DNA of 64,000 bases from Candidatus Nitrosopumilus sp. (lineage in GTDB: Archaea > Thermoproteota > Nitrososphaeria > Nitrososphaerales > Nitrosopumilaceae). Positions 39,205 to 48,728 of this stretch are shown here, piece by piece; position 1 is the stretch's first letter, and every line of letters begins with the position of its first letter. The notes beneath the pieces are model-generated. The model saw nothing but the letters and a program-made list of their open reading frames with translations, was not told the origin of the DNA and ran no database searches. The position numbers and the translations under genes were made by a program. Where the stretch lies: positions 1 through 64,000 of the forward strand of contig JAOLZN010000006.1 of the NCBI GenBank assembly GCA_028343855.1, read 5' to 3'.

Positions 39205-40253
39205 TCATTTTTAGCAAAATTTTCTTCTAATTTTTGCTTTTTCTCTTTCATATTAAAAATAGATTCAGTATGGGCAAATGCATCTTCATAAGATTTATCA
39301 AACAACATTGCTTGTAACAACATGTGATTTTCAGGGATTACAATTCCTGTTTGATCATCTGAATACATCATTTGAACAGTATCTCCAATAGATGTAGTCA
39401 TGTTTGCATGAATGTGAATCATATTTGTATCTGTAAAATTAAATCCCATATTCTGAGCATAACTTCTGACATCCTGTGTACCTTTAGCAGTCCACAATGT
39501 TGCTACACCAAATTCATCTGCAAAGAGATCATGTATTTCAGAAGGTTTAGGTGCAACAGTTTTGAATCGAATGTCCATAATATGCAAGTGCATTTGTCTA
39601 GTAGGGACTTTAATTGCACGAACGTATAATGGTGCATCCTTACCAAAATACAATTTAACATCATCACCATGGTGAGGTTTTTCAGTCATCTCTATAGTAT
39701 CTGAAACATCTTTTTCAGTCTGTTCAATATCTGCCCATCTTCTAACCAAAGTCACATCAAATCGAATTAATTCATCCCCAAATTTTTCACGTAAAGGTTC
39801 CAATATTCTTCCCATTCCAGTTACATTGCAACTACCTTGCATTACATGTTTTTTACCTAATGCAAGATCATAGTTTGCACGAGAATTAAAAAGCAAATCT
39901 GAAACAGATTCTGAACCAATTGTGGATTCACCACCTTGATAAATTGCAGGGATATTTTTTGGTTCATACAAAGATTTTTTATTTTTATAACCATGTCCTC
40001 CAGGTGATGCATCAATTACAATATCACATTCATCTAATGCAGATTCAATACTTCCAGATATTTGATAATCTGAAAAATCATTTAATTTTCTTTCTGGGAC
40101 GTATACATTAAGACCACGAGAAATAGCAACATTTACTTTTTCATCGGGAGAATACTTTCCAATACCAATAACAGTAATTTGAGGATCATCTTTTAGAAAT
40201 GAAGTAATTCTACTACCAATTGAGCCATATCCATTGATGAATACTTTTTTCAC
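39201..40253 (-). CDS. gap: archaeal (type II) NAD(P)-dependent glyceraldehyde-3-phosphate dehydrogenase
   Basis: KKVFINGYGSIGSRI, VMQGSCNVTGMGRIL. Confidence 0.92.
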   Translation of the reverse strand: MKKVFINGYGSIGSRITSFLKDDPQITVIGIGKYSPDEKVNVAISRGLNVYVPERKLNDFSDYQISGSIESALDECDIVIDASPGGHGYKNKKSLYEPKNIPAIYQGGESTIGSESVSDLLFNSRANYDLALGKKHVMQGSCNVTGMGRILEPLREKFGDELIRFDVTLVRRWADIEQTEKDVSDTIEMTEKPHHGDDVKLYFGKDAPLYVRAIKVPTRQMHLHIMDIRFKTVAPKPSEIHDLFADEFGVATLWTAKGTQDVRSYAQNMGFNFTDTNMIHIHANMTTSIGDTVQMMYSDDQTGIVIPENHMLLQAMLFDKSYEDAFAHTESIFNMKEKKQKLEENFAKND

Positions 40254-40303
40254 ACATTATCTCAAATTATCTTACTTATTTACGTAATTGAACAAAGGAC
40301 TAA

Positions 40304-41026
40304 ATGTTATTAGAAAAACAAAAGTTATTGATTCACGCTCCATCCCTAGCCATAGGTGCAATTATTGCATCCATTGTAATTACAGGTGTAATTTTTGGTT
40401 TTAACAATACAGCAAATGAGTTAGAAATTTTGCCTACACCGACAATTGGCCCTACAGAACCAAAAGAAATTACAATTAGCACATTTGTGTCAAATGGTTC
40501 ACCAGTTTTAGGAGATATTGATGCCCCAATAACATTAGTAGAATTTGGAGATTATCAATGCCATTACTGTAATGTATTTTTTGATACTATTGAAGAAGAT
40601 ATTATAAAAAATTATGTAGACACTGGAAAAGTAAAGATAATTTTTAAAGACTATAACATAATTGGTTCAGATTCAGTAAATGCTTCACATGGTGCACATT
40701 GTGCAGGAGAACAAGGGTTATTCTGGGAATATCACGATACATTGTATTCAAATTGGACAGGTGAAAATAATGGATGGGCATCACCAAGAAATCTAACAAT
40801 GTTTGCAGAGGAAATTAACGTGAATATGGAACAATGGACTGAATGTATGAATGAAAAACCATATTCTAAAACAATTATTGAAAGTAATAATGATGCTAAA
40901 GCATTAGAACTAACAGGTACACCAGCATTTTTTATTATCACTGAAGAAGGAAAAGTAACAAAACTATTTGGTGCACAGCCATTTGAAATATTTAAAAAAG
41001 TATTTGATGAGCAATTAGGAAAATAA
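40304..41026 (+). CDS. DsbA-like thiol:disulfide oxidoreductase, membrane-anchored
   Basis: N-terminal TM; VEFGDYQCHYCNVFFDTIEEDI; TGTPAFFI. Confidence 0.9.
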   Translation: MLLEKQKLLIHAPSLAIGAIIASIVITGVIFGFNNTANELEILPTPTIGPTEPKEITISTFVSNGSPVLGDIDAPITLVEFGDYQCHYCNVFFDTIEEDIIKNYVDTGKVKIIFKDYNIIGSDSVNASHGAHCAGEQGLFWEYHDTLYSNWTGENNGWASPRNLTMFAEEINVNMEQWTECMNEKPYSKTIIESNNDAKALELTGTPAFFIITEEGKVTKLFGAQPFEIFKKVFDEQLGK

Positions 41027-41128
41027 GCGATCTCATATCATTAAAATAAGAAAATGAATGGAAAACACTGTTCCTAGTTAATCAGAATTTACAACAAATG
41101 CTTAATTACTGCTAGGAAAACGAAGCTT

Positions 41129-42523
41129 ATGACAGCAGGAATAGATGATGTTGCAATATACATACCAAGATTGTATCTAGATGCAGCAGATTTTGCAGAT
41201 GCCAGAGGCTTAGATCCAGTGAAATTACAAAAAGGGTTAGGCGTATCTCAAATGGCAATTGTAGATGCCAATCAAGATCCAGCATGTTTGGCAGCAAATG
41301 CATGTTTGAGAATTATGGAAAAAAATAACTTATCTCCAGATGATATAGGAAGATTATACATTTCAACAGAATCTGCATTTGATGAATCAAAGGCAATGAA
41401 TTCCTATGTAATTGGAATGCTGGAACAAGTTTACGGTCAAGGTTCATTTGAACACTGTGGTGGAGTAGAAACAAAATTTGCATGTGTGAGTGGATCATAT
41501 GCACTTTATGATAATACAAATTGGATAAGAGCAGGGGAAGCTGAAGGAAAAAGTGCACTAGTAGTAGTATCAGATATTGCAAAATACGACATGGGTTCAA
41601 GTGGAGAAATGACACAAGGTGCAGGTTCAGTAGTTATGTTACTAAATGATAATCCAAGATTACTAGAGTTTGATCCAAAAGTTACCTCAACATCAATTAA
41701 AGATGAATATGATTTCTACAGGCCATTTGGTAAGGAAACACCAATTGTACACGGACAGTATTCCAATTTACTATACATGATTCAAGTTAGAAAAGCATTA
41801 GAGGCATACAAGAAAAAAGTGATTAAAACAAACTTAATTGAAATGAAAGAAGGAGAAACAATTTTAGATCATATGGATTACATCAACATGCACTTACCAT
41901 ATAGTAACATGGGAAAGAAAGCATTAGCATATTTAGTTAGACATGAATGGCGTCAACTTCCTAGATGGAAGCAAATTCTAGAACAAATTGGTTTAGAAGA
42001 ACCAATTCCAAAAGATCCACGAGGTACAATTGAATCCGTTTTAGGAGATGAAGAATTCATGGCAAAGGATCATGAATTCACAAAGATGTTTACAAAAACA
42101 CCAGATTATCAAGATGTCTACGAATCAAAGCTTTCTAGTTCACTTATTGCATCAACAATGATTGGTAATTTGTATACAGCATCACTATATCTCGGATTTA
42201 GAAGTAGTCTAGAATTTGAATATCAAAAAGGAGTAGATTTGGAAGGTAAAAGAATAGGATTTGGTTCATACGGCAGCGGTAGTAGTGCCATGGTATTCAG
42301 TGGGGTAGTTCAACCAGAATACAAAGAAATTGTGAAGAGTATGAATCTAGAAGCTGAAATTGGACCAAGAAGAAGATTAACCTGGAATGAATACGAAGAA
42401 CTACACGAAAATAAATTAACTCCAGAAGAATCCAAGATGCATACAAAAAAAGAATTTGTTTTAGTTGATGTAAAAACAGAAACTGAATCTAGAGGCGAAA
42501 GACGATATATCTTTACAGAATAA
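41129..42523 (+). CDS. hydroxymethylglutaryl-CoA synthase
   Basis: GIDDVAIYIPRLYL, FACVSGSYALYD, FGSYGSGSSAMVFSG. Confidence 0.92.
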   Translation: MTAGIDDVAIYIPRLYLDAADFADARGLDPVKLQKGLGVSQMAIVDANQDPACLAANACLRIMEKNNLSPDDIGRLYISTESAFDESKAMNSYVIGMLEQVYGQGSFEHCGGVETKFACVSGSYALYDNTNWIRAGEAEGKSALVVVSDIAKYDMGSSGEMTQGAGSVVMLLNDNPRLLEFDPKVTSTSIKDEYDFYRPFGKETPIVHGQYSNLLYMIQVRKALEAYKKKVIKTNLIEMKEGETILDHMDYINMHLPYSNMGKKALAYLVRHEWRQLPRWKQILEQIGLEEPIPKDPRGTIESVLGDEEFMAKDHEFTKMFTKTPDYQDVYESKLSSSLIASTMIGNLYTASLYLGFRSSLEFEYQKGVDLEGKRIGFGSYGSGSSAMVFSGVVQPEYKEIVKSMNLEAEIGPRRRLTWNEYEELHENKLTPEESKMHTKKEFVLVDVKTETESRGERRYIFTE

Positions 42524-42552
42524 TTTTCAAAATTAAATAATTAAAAAATATT

Positions 42553-42783
42553 TTACTCGGAATCATTCATCTGTTTTCGTAGTTTTTTTTCATTTGCAAT
42601 CCAAATATCTACCATTTTACCATGATATGAGATATCTTTACTTAATTTTTCATCAGATGATTCAAGTTTATTCAATTTTTCTTCCAATTCCTTTTTTGTA
42701 GATTGATGAAATTGAATTTTAAATAAAATTTCATCTAATTTTTGTGCTTGATATTTTTTAATTTTATTCTTAAAAAAATCCAT
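42553..42783 (-). CDS. small coiled-coil protein
   Basis: 76 aa, helical. Confidence 0.5.
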   Translation of the reverse strand: MDFFKNKIKKYQAQKLDEILFKIQFHQSTKKELEEKLNKLESSDEKLSKDISYHGKMVDIWIANEKKLRKQMNDSE

Positions 42784-42852
42784 AACTTATTCACTATAAT
42801 TTGATGACATAAAAATAATTAGATTATAATGAAGAGAGTTTAGATAAAAATT

Positions 42853-43401
42853 GTGTCTGAAGAATCAAATCCAATCAAAGATTACTTGTTTGAGTATATT
42901 AAAAAATCAGATATGATTTCAAAATTGATTTCTGAAAAAAAATTTGATATAATAATTAATGAAATAGTTGAAAATTGCTATGATCAGATAATTTCAATGG
43001 ATAAAAAAGAAGAATCAGTAGGGATTTTAGCCACAGGAATACTTCATTATCTGCTTACCAATGCGCTTCTTAATAGTCAAAGAAAAGTGGAACATAAAGG
43101 ATTAGAATTAGATATTGTAATTCCAGATGTCAAAACATTAGAAAAAGATGCTAAAATGACACTTGTGATTTTAATACCAAAATCCTCAGATAAAAAAATC
43201 ATAAATAAAAAAATTTCTCAATTAAGTAAGATACAACCCATAAAAGAAAATATTTGGATAGTATTATCTGATGAAATTACAACAGATTGTAAATCATTTG
43301 TATTATCTAAAAAAAATAATTCTTTTGCAAAAATAATTTTTGATATAGCACAATTTTCTAATGTAGGAAAATCAAATAAATTTAAAATTTTAAGAATTTA
43401 A
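42853..43401 (+). CDS. hypothetical protein
   Basis: 182 aa ORF, GTG start. Confidence 0.65.
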   Translation: MSEESNPIKDYLFEYIKKSDMISKLISEKKFDIIINEIVENCYDQIISMDKKEESVGILATGILHYLLTNALLNSQRKVEHKGLELDIVIPDVKTLEKDAKMTLVILIPKSSDKKIINKKISQLSKIQPIKENIWIVLSDEITTDCKSFVLSKKNNSFAKIIFDIAQFSNVGKSNKFKILRI

Positions 43402-43409
43402 GTTGTAAA

Positions 43410-44120
43410 TTATTTTAATAATAATTTCATATCAATATTTTTCTTAAAAATACGATAAAGTGATTTATCACTCATGTCCTTAATGAATGGAATTGAACCT
43501 AAAACTTTGATTCCAGTTAAACTTTCTAAATCTTTTTTTAATTGATTAATTGGATAACCCTTATCAAAATTATTAATAATAATTCCTTTGATTGGAATTT
43601 TATATTTTTGACACATCAGTACAGTCATTAAAGTATGATTTACAGTTCCAACTTTACTTCTTGTTACAATTACTGTTGGGATTTTCATATCTTTTATCAA
43701 ATTTGCAACATAGTAATTTTTGAGAATAGGGGTCATAGTACCTCCCATTCCTTCAACTAGCATCATTTCATGTTTATCAGATAATTTTTTGAAGCTAGAA
43801 AGGATTAAAGGTATTTTTGGTTTAATTTTTAATTTTTTCCAAGCAGTGTATGGAGATGCAGATATTGGAAAAAATTGTGGGTTTACTAATGATTCAGGAT
43901 CATTAATTTGTGCCGCATTAGATAAAATTTCAACATCTTCAGATTTGTAACCTTTTTTTTGTTTATCCCCTGCAGCAAATGGTTTCATTATACCAATATC
44001 GACATTCATTTTTCGTAAAGTTATAGCCAATCCTGCAGTGATGTATGTTTTACCTACATCAGTATCAGTTCCAGTAATAAACAATGATTTCAATATTTTA
44101 TCAAATAATACTTCATTCAT
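43410..44120 (-). CDS. bioD: dethiobiotin synthetase
   Basis: SLFITGTDTDVGKTYITAGLA, MMLVEGMGGTMTP. Confidence 0.93.
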   Translation of the reverse strand: MNEVLFDKILKSLFITGTDTDVGKTYITAGLAITLRKMNVDIGIMKPFAAGDKQKKGYKSEDVEILSNAAQINDPESLVNPQFFPISASPYTAWKKLKIKPKIPLILSSFKKLSDKHEMMLVEGMGGTMTPILKNYYVANLIKDMKIPTVIVTRSKVGTVNHTLMTVLMCQKYKIPIKGIIINNFDKGYPINQLKKDLESLTGIKVLGSIPFIKDMSDKSLYRIFKKNIDMKLLLK

Positions 44121-44148
44121 TAACTAATCGGTTAACAGATTAACTAAT
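44119..44148. promoter_or_regulatory. GTTAAC half-site cluster at regulator/bioD junction
   Basis: attaactaat-cggttaacag-attaactaat: exact 10-bp direct repeat (44119-44128 and 44139-44148) flanking ggttaac. Confidence 0.5.
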
Positions 44149-44673
44149 AGAATTTACAAAGATTATTGGTTTTGGGTAACATAGATCGAATTGATCATAA
44201 TTATTTAAAATATGCGGGTGTGTATTTTTTAAAATTAAAAAAATTGAAGGTTTGTCAATAATCTCATAAGTAGAAAAAGGAGCATGATAATTTCTTTTGA
44301 TTAATTTTTTATCTAGTAAATTTCTTAATGCACGAGATATGGAAGGATTTGATTTTTCAGTAATTGCGACTAATTCAATTTGTGATAAAGGCTTTGATTT
44401 TAGCAATATCAAGACCACGGATTTAATTGTAAAGTTTAACATTAATTCATAAAATTCAAGTTCATTATCAGTTAGTTCTGGAGAATATAATATTCTAAAT
44501 TTACTTTTTTTTTGACAAATTTTATTCTCACTAAGATATAACGAAACATATTTTTCAACAGTTTCAGTAGCACATCCACTATATTCAACCAATTTCATAA
44601 AAGTGATAGGTTTTTCTTGTATTATTTTCAAAACTTTATCATGACATGGAATTAATTTTTTACGTACACTCAT
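44140..44673 (-). CDS. winged-helix DNA-binding protein, candidate biotin regulator
   Basis: 177 aa with two wHTH-like segments (KPITFMKLVEYSGCATETVEKYVSLYL; KPLSQIELVAITEKSNPSISRALRNLLDKKLIKR); co-oriented directly upstream of bioD. Confidence 0.7.
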   Translation of the reverse strand: MSVRKKLIPCHDKVLKIIQEKPITFMKLVEYSGCATETVEKYVSLYLSENKICQKKSKFRILYSPELTDNELEFYELMLNFTIKSVVLILLKSKPLSQIELVAITEKSNPSISRALRNLLDKKLIKRNYHAPFSTYEIIDKPSIFLILKNTHPHILNNYDQFDLCYPKPIIFVNSIS

Positions 44674-44806
44674 AATTAATTCATAATTACATTACATATA
44701 ATTTAAATTCTATATTCTACATTTTTAGAACAAGAACTTCTAATTAATTTCTAGTCATAATGAAAAAAAAATATGGTTTTTAAAATAAAAAAATCAGAAT
44801 TAGGTT

Positions 44807-44965
44807 ATGGATTTAGATTTTTTAAATCAATTTAAAAAAGAAAATAAAGAAAAAAGACGTGCTCAAAATCTACGATATAGAGAAAAGTATAGAGAAATTC
44901 TCAATTTAAAAAAGCAAAGAGCATATCATAAAGAGAATTTAGATAAAAAACAAGTAGAAAACTAA
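44807..44965 (+). CDS. 52 aa highly charged protein
   Basis: MDLDFLNQFKKENKEKRRAQNLRYREKYREILNLKKQRAYHKENLDKKQVEN. Confidence 0.5.
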   Translation: MDLDFLNQFKKENKEKRRAQNLRYREKYREILNLKKQRAYHKENLDKKQVEN

Positions 44966-45030
44966 TATTTTAATAATATAGGCATAGAGATGACAAGAGA
45001 TAATTAACTTCTAAGATTTTTGAATATTAC

Positions 45031-46347
45031 TTGAAAAGTTCTGTATGGCATCCCAATACACAAATGAAAGAATGGACATCATTTGATAAAATATCAAAAG
45101 GTAAGGGTATTTGGTTAATTGATAGTAAAGGCAATAAAATAATTGATGCTGTAGGATCAATGTGGTGCAATGTTTGGGGACATTCAAACCCTCAATTAGT
45201 TAAAGCAATAACAAAACAAACCAAACAAATGCAGCATTCATCATTGTTTAACCTTACAAATGAACCAGTAGAAAAATTAGCAAAAAATTTGATAAAAATA
45301 TCACCTGGAATGAATAAGGTATTCTATTCAGATAACGGTTCTTCAGCAATGGAAATTGCAATTAAAATGGCATTGCAGTATTGGAATAACATAGGAGAAA
45401 CAAAAAAGACCAAGATTGCAACAGTAGAAAATGGTTATCATGGAGATACTTTTGGGGCAATGTCTGTAGGTTATGTTCCAGAATTTTTTGGAAAGTTTAA
45501 AAAACAATTATTTTCAACTATGCAATTTCCCGTTCCTAACAAATACAGAGTGCCAAAAGGATTTACTACATCAGATTATCAAAATGATTGTTTAGATAAA
45601 ATTGAAAAAGGATTCTCAAAAAATAACAACATTGCAGCTTTCATAATGGAAAGTGGAGCCCAAATGGCAGGAGGAGTAATAATTTATCCAAAAGATTTTC
45701 AAAGAAAAATTAGGGAGTTATGCAAAAAGTATGACATATTATTTGTATTAGATGAAATTGCAACAGGTTTTGGAAGATTAGGATCAATGGTACAATATCA
45801 AGAACAAAAAAGTAAACCAGATATTGTAGCATATGGGAAAATGTTGACAGGAGGGTACATGACAATGGCAGCTACATTGGCAAATAAAAAAATCTATGAT
45901 TCGTTTTCAGGTGAATTTTATGATTGGAAGCATCTATTTCATGGTCATACGTATACAGGAAATCCAATTGCAGCAGCTGTTGCAAATGAAAATATTCACA
46001 TGTATGAAAAATATAATTTAATTAAAAAAATTCAAAACACCTCAAAAATATTTACAAAATATTATCAAGAAATTTTAGATATTGATATTGTAGGAGATAT
46101 TAGGCATAAGGGAATGTTGATGGGTATTGAATTAGTATCAGATAAAGAAAAGAAGATTCCAATTCGTACAAAAAAATCCATTAACAAAGTATTTTTTGAA
46201 GAAGGTAAAAAACAGGGAATTTATCTTAGGACATTAGGCAATATTGTAATGCTTGTTCCGCCATTGGCGATAAAAGAAAAAGAATTGGAAATGCTCCTGT
46301 CAAGAACTATCAAAACAATTCAGGCAGCAAAATCAAAGATAATTTGA
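45031..46347 (+). CDS. bioA: adenosylmethionine-8-amino-7-oxononanoate aminotransferase
   Basis: SVWHPNTQMKEWTSF, GSMWCNVWGHSNPQL, DEIATGFGRLGSM. Confidence 0.95.
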   Translation: MKSSVWHPNTQMKEWTSFDKISKGKGIWLIDSKGNKIIDAVGSMWCNVWGHSNPQLVKAITKQTKQMQHSSLFNLTNEPVEKLAKNLIKISPGMNKVFYSDNGSSAMEIAIKMALQYWNNIGETKKTKIATVENGYHGDTFGAMSVGYVPEFFGKFKKQLFSTMQFPVPNKYRVPKGFTTSDYQNDCLDKIEKGFSKNNNIAAFIMESGAQMAGGVIIYPKDFQRKIRELCKKYDILFVLDEIATGFGRLGSMVQYQEQKSKPDIVAYGKMLTGGYMTMAATLANKKIYDSFSGEFYDWKHLFHGHTYTGNPIAAAVANENIHMYEKYNLIKKIQNTSKIFTKYYQEILDIDIVGDIRHKGMLMGIELVSDKEKKIPIRTKKSINKVFFEEGKKQGIYLRTLGNIVMLVPPLAIKEKELEMLLSRTIKTIQAAKSKII

Positions 46348-46349
46348 CT

Positions 46350-46377
46350 GTTAACCCCTAAAAATACAGCGGTTAAC
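46350..46377. promoter_or_regulatory. interrupted dyad GTTAACC-N14-GGTTAAC upstream of bioB
   Basis: gttaacc (46350-46356), 14-nt spacer, ggttaac (46371-46377); ends 13 nt before TATA-like ttataaat (46391-46398). Confidence 0.7.
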
Positions 46378-46418
46378 AATTACAATATTTTTATAAATGG
46401 AATAGAAAATGTCTGAAT

Positions 46419-47396
46419 ATGAGTACTTTAGAATTCATTAAAGAATGCCAAGAAAAGGTATTTTCTGGAGAAAGAATTTCAGCAGATGATGCAAAAAATC
46501 TATTCAATGTACCAGATGAAGATCTTAAGGAATTATCTAAATGTGCTAATGAGATAACTAGAGATTATAATGGAAATAAAGTGGATGTAGAACAATTAAA
46601 CAATATTAAAAAAAATGCATGTAGTGAAGATTGCACATTTTGTGGACAATCAGCATTTTTCGATACAGGTATTGAAACATATCAATTACCTACACCCGAA
46701 GAAGTAGTTACAAAAGCAAAAAAAGCTAAAGAAGAAGGAGCCGAATCATATTGTTTAGTTGCAGCATGGAGAGAACCATCACCAAAAGATTTTACAAACG
46801 TATGCAGAATCATATCAGAAATAAATGAAAAAGTTGGAATTAGTGTTGAATGTAGTTTAGGTTTTCTTACAAAGGAGCAAGCAACAAAACTAAAAGAACT
46901 CAAAGTAAAAAGATACAATCATAATTTAGAAACAGCAAAATCTAAATTTCCAGAAATTTGTACAACTCATACGTATCAAGATAGGTTAGATACACTTGAA
47001 ATTGCCAGAGAAGCTGGATTGGAATTATGTACTGGAGGAATTATTGGATTAGGAGAAACCAGAGAACAAAGAATGGAAATGACATTAGAATTAGCAAGAA
47101 TATATCCAGAGGAAGTTACAATAAACATACTAGTTCCAGTACCAGGAACACCTTTAGAATTGCAAGTTAATTTACCTAATTCAGAAATCACCAGAATATT
47201 TTCAGTTATACGCTTTCTATTACCAGAATCAGTAATTAAAATTTCAGGCGGTAGAGAAACCAATTTGGATGATTCAGGGGAAGAACTACTACAAAGTGGA
47301 GCTAACGGAATTATTACTCAAGGGTATCTAACAATGGATGGAAATGATGCTCAAAAAGACCGTAAAATGATTGAAAAAATTGGTCTTGAAGCATAA
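46419..47396 (+). CDS. bioB: biotin synthase (radical SAM)
   Basis: NACSEDCTFCGQSAFF, YNHNLETAKSKFPEICTTHTYQDRLDT. Confidence 0.96.
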   Translation: MSTLEFIKECQEKVFSGERISADDAKNLFNVPDEDLKELSKCANEITRDYNGNKVDVEQLNNIKKNACSEDCTFCGQSAFFDTGIETYQLPTPEEVVTKAKKAKEEGAESYCLVAAWREPSPKDFTNVCRIISEINEKVGISVECSLGFLTKEQATKLKELKVKRYNHNLETAKSKFPEICTTHTYQDRLDTLEIAREAGLELCTGGIIGLGETREQRMEMTLELARIYPEEVTINILVPVPGTPLELQVNLPNSEITRIFSVIRFLLPESVIKISGGRETNLDDSGEELLQSGANGIITQGYLTMDGNDAQKDRKMIEKIGLEA

Positions 47397-48510
47397 ACTA
47401 AATTTTATTGATTTAGAGTTAGATAAAATTAAAGATAATAACTTACACAGAAAATTACAATATGGAAAAGCTCAAGGAGCCCACATTACAATCAAAAATA
47501 AAAAATTAATTAATTTATGCTCAAATGATTACTTGGGAATTCCAATTACAAAAATTCAAACAAATCAACTTCAATCCAGCTCTAGGCTAGTTTCAGGAAA
47601 TGATGAATCCTACAAAAAATTAGAAACAATTCTGGCAAAACACAAATCTCAGCAAAATAGTTTGATTTATCCAACAGGATATATGGCAAATTTAGGATCA
47701 ATATCAGCAGTAGCAAAAAAAGGAGATTTGGTACTTAGTGATGAACTGAATCATGCAAGTATAATAGAATCATGTAAGTTGTCAGGGGCCAAAATAGTAA
47801 TTTACAAACACAATAACATGAAGGATTTATTTCAAAAAATAAAAAAGCATGGAAAAAATAAATTCATAATTACAGAAGGAGTGTTCAGTATGGATGGAGA
47901 TTTTTCAGCATTAAAAGAAATTACAGAGATTTCCCAGAAAAGTAATGCAATTACTATAGTAGATGATGCACATGGGGATTTTGTAGTAGGCAAAGACGGT
48001 AAAGGAACTCCAGAGTATTTCAAAGTAGCAAAAAAAATTGACTTGTATATCAGCAGTTTAAGTAAAGGACTAGGATCATTTGGAGGATATGTTGCATCGC
48101 AAAATAATGTTATTGACGCATGTATAAATAAATCAAAATCATTCATCTACACTTCGGCATTACCATCATTTTTAGTGGAGCATTCAATTAAACGAATCCA
48201 ATCAAAAAGAGACATTCAAAAGAAAAAATTAGAAAACAATATAGAAAAATTATCAAAGGGATTACAATCAATAGGTTATGAAATTAATTCTAAAACACAA
48301 ATTATACCGATAATTATTGGAAATGAAAAAACAGCAATGGAGTTTGGAAAATTCCTGTTTAACAACGGGGTTTTTGCACAACCAATCAGATATCCAACAG
48401 TTCCAAAGAATCAAGCTAGGTTAAGAATATCTGTAACTGCCTGGTTAACAAACTCAGATATTGAGAAATCCTTAAAAATATTTGAAAAAGGATATAAAAA
48501 ATTCTTTTAA
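47371..48510 (+). CDS. bioF: 8-amino-7-oxononanoate synthase
   Basis: LCSNDYLGIPIT, FSMDGDFSAL, DDAHGDFVVGKDGKG, SLSKGLGSFGGYV; start probably slightly downstream (TTG codons near bioB stop). Confidence 0.94.
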   Translation: MKKLVLKHKLNFIDLELDKIKDNNLHRKLQYGKAQGAHITIKNKKLINLCSNDYLGIPITKIQTNQLQSSSRLVSGNDESYKKLETILAKHKSQQNSLIYPTGYMANLGSISAVAKKGDLVLSDELNHASIIESCKLSGAKIVIYKHNNMKDLFQKIKKHGKNKFIITEGVFSMDGDFSALKEITEISQKSNAITIVDDAHGDFVVGKDGKGTPEYFKVAKKIDLYISSLSKGLGSFGGYVASQNNVIDACINKSKSFIYTSALPSFLVEHSIKRIQSKRDIQKKKLENNIEKLSKGLQSIGYEINSKTQIIPIIIGNEKTAMEFGKFLFNNGVFAQPIRYPTVPKNQARLRISVTAWLTNSDIEKSLKIFEKGYKKFF

Positions 48511-48633
48511 TTAGCGAGAAGCATCCATGCCACCAAAGTCCAAACCTAATGGATTTGCTGGAGAACCTATTACTACTGCAAAAGTTATGACAATCGCTAA
48601 AGTAATACCTACTACCACATATCGTGTATTCAT
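48511..48633 (-). CDS. 40 aa single-TM microprotein
   Basis: MNTRYVVVGITLAIVITFAVVIGSPANPLGLDFGGMDASR. Confidence 0.55.
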   Translation of the reverse strand: MNTRYVVVGITLAIVITFAVVIGSPANPLGLDFGGMDASR

Positions 48634-48728
48634 ATCTAATCTAACAAATGCCTAGATAAAAACGGATTGTATCAAAAACATAGAGAAATGGCAACAAGGC
48701 TTTAAAATAAAAATAATAAATTCATCAT

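Noticed and set aside
48443-48449. Additional ggttaac in bioF coding region (and one near 6960 in gatA) as operator sites
   Set aside because: Single half-sites in coding sequence without an N14 partner.
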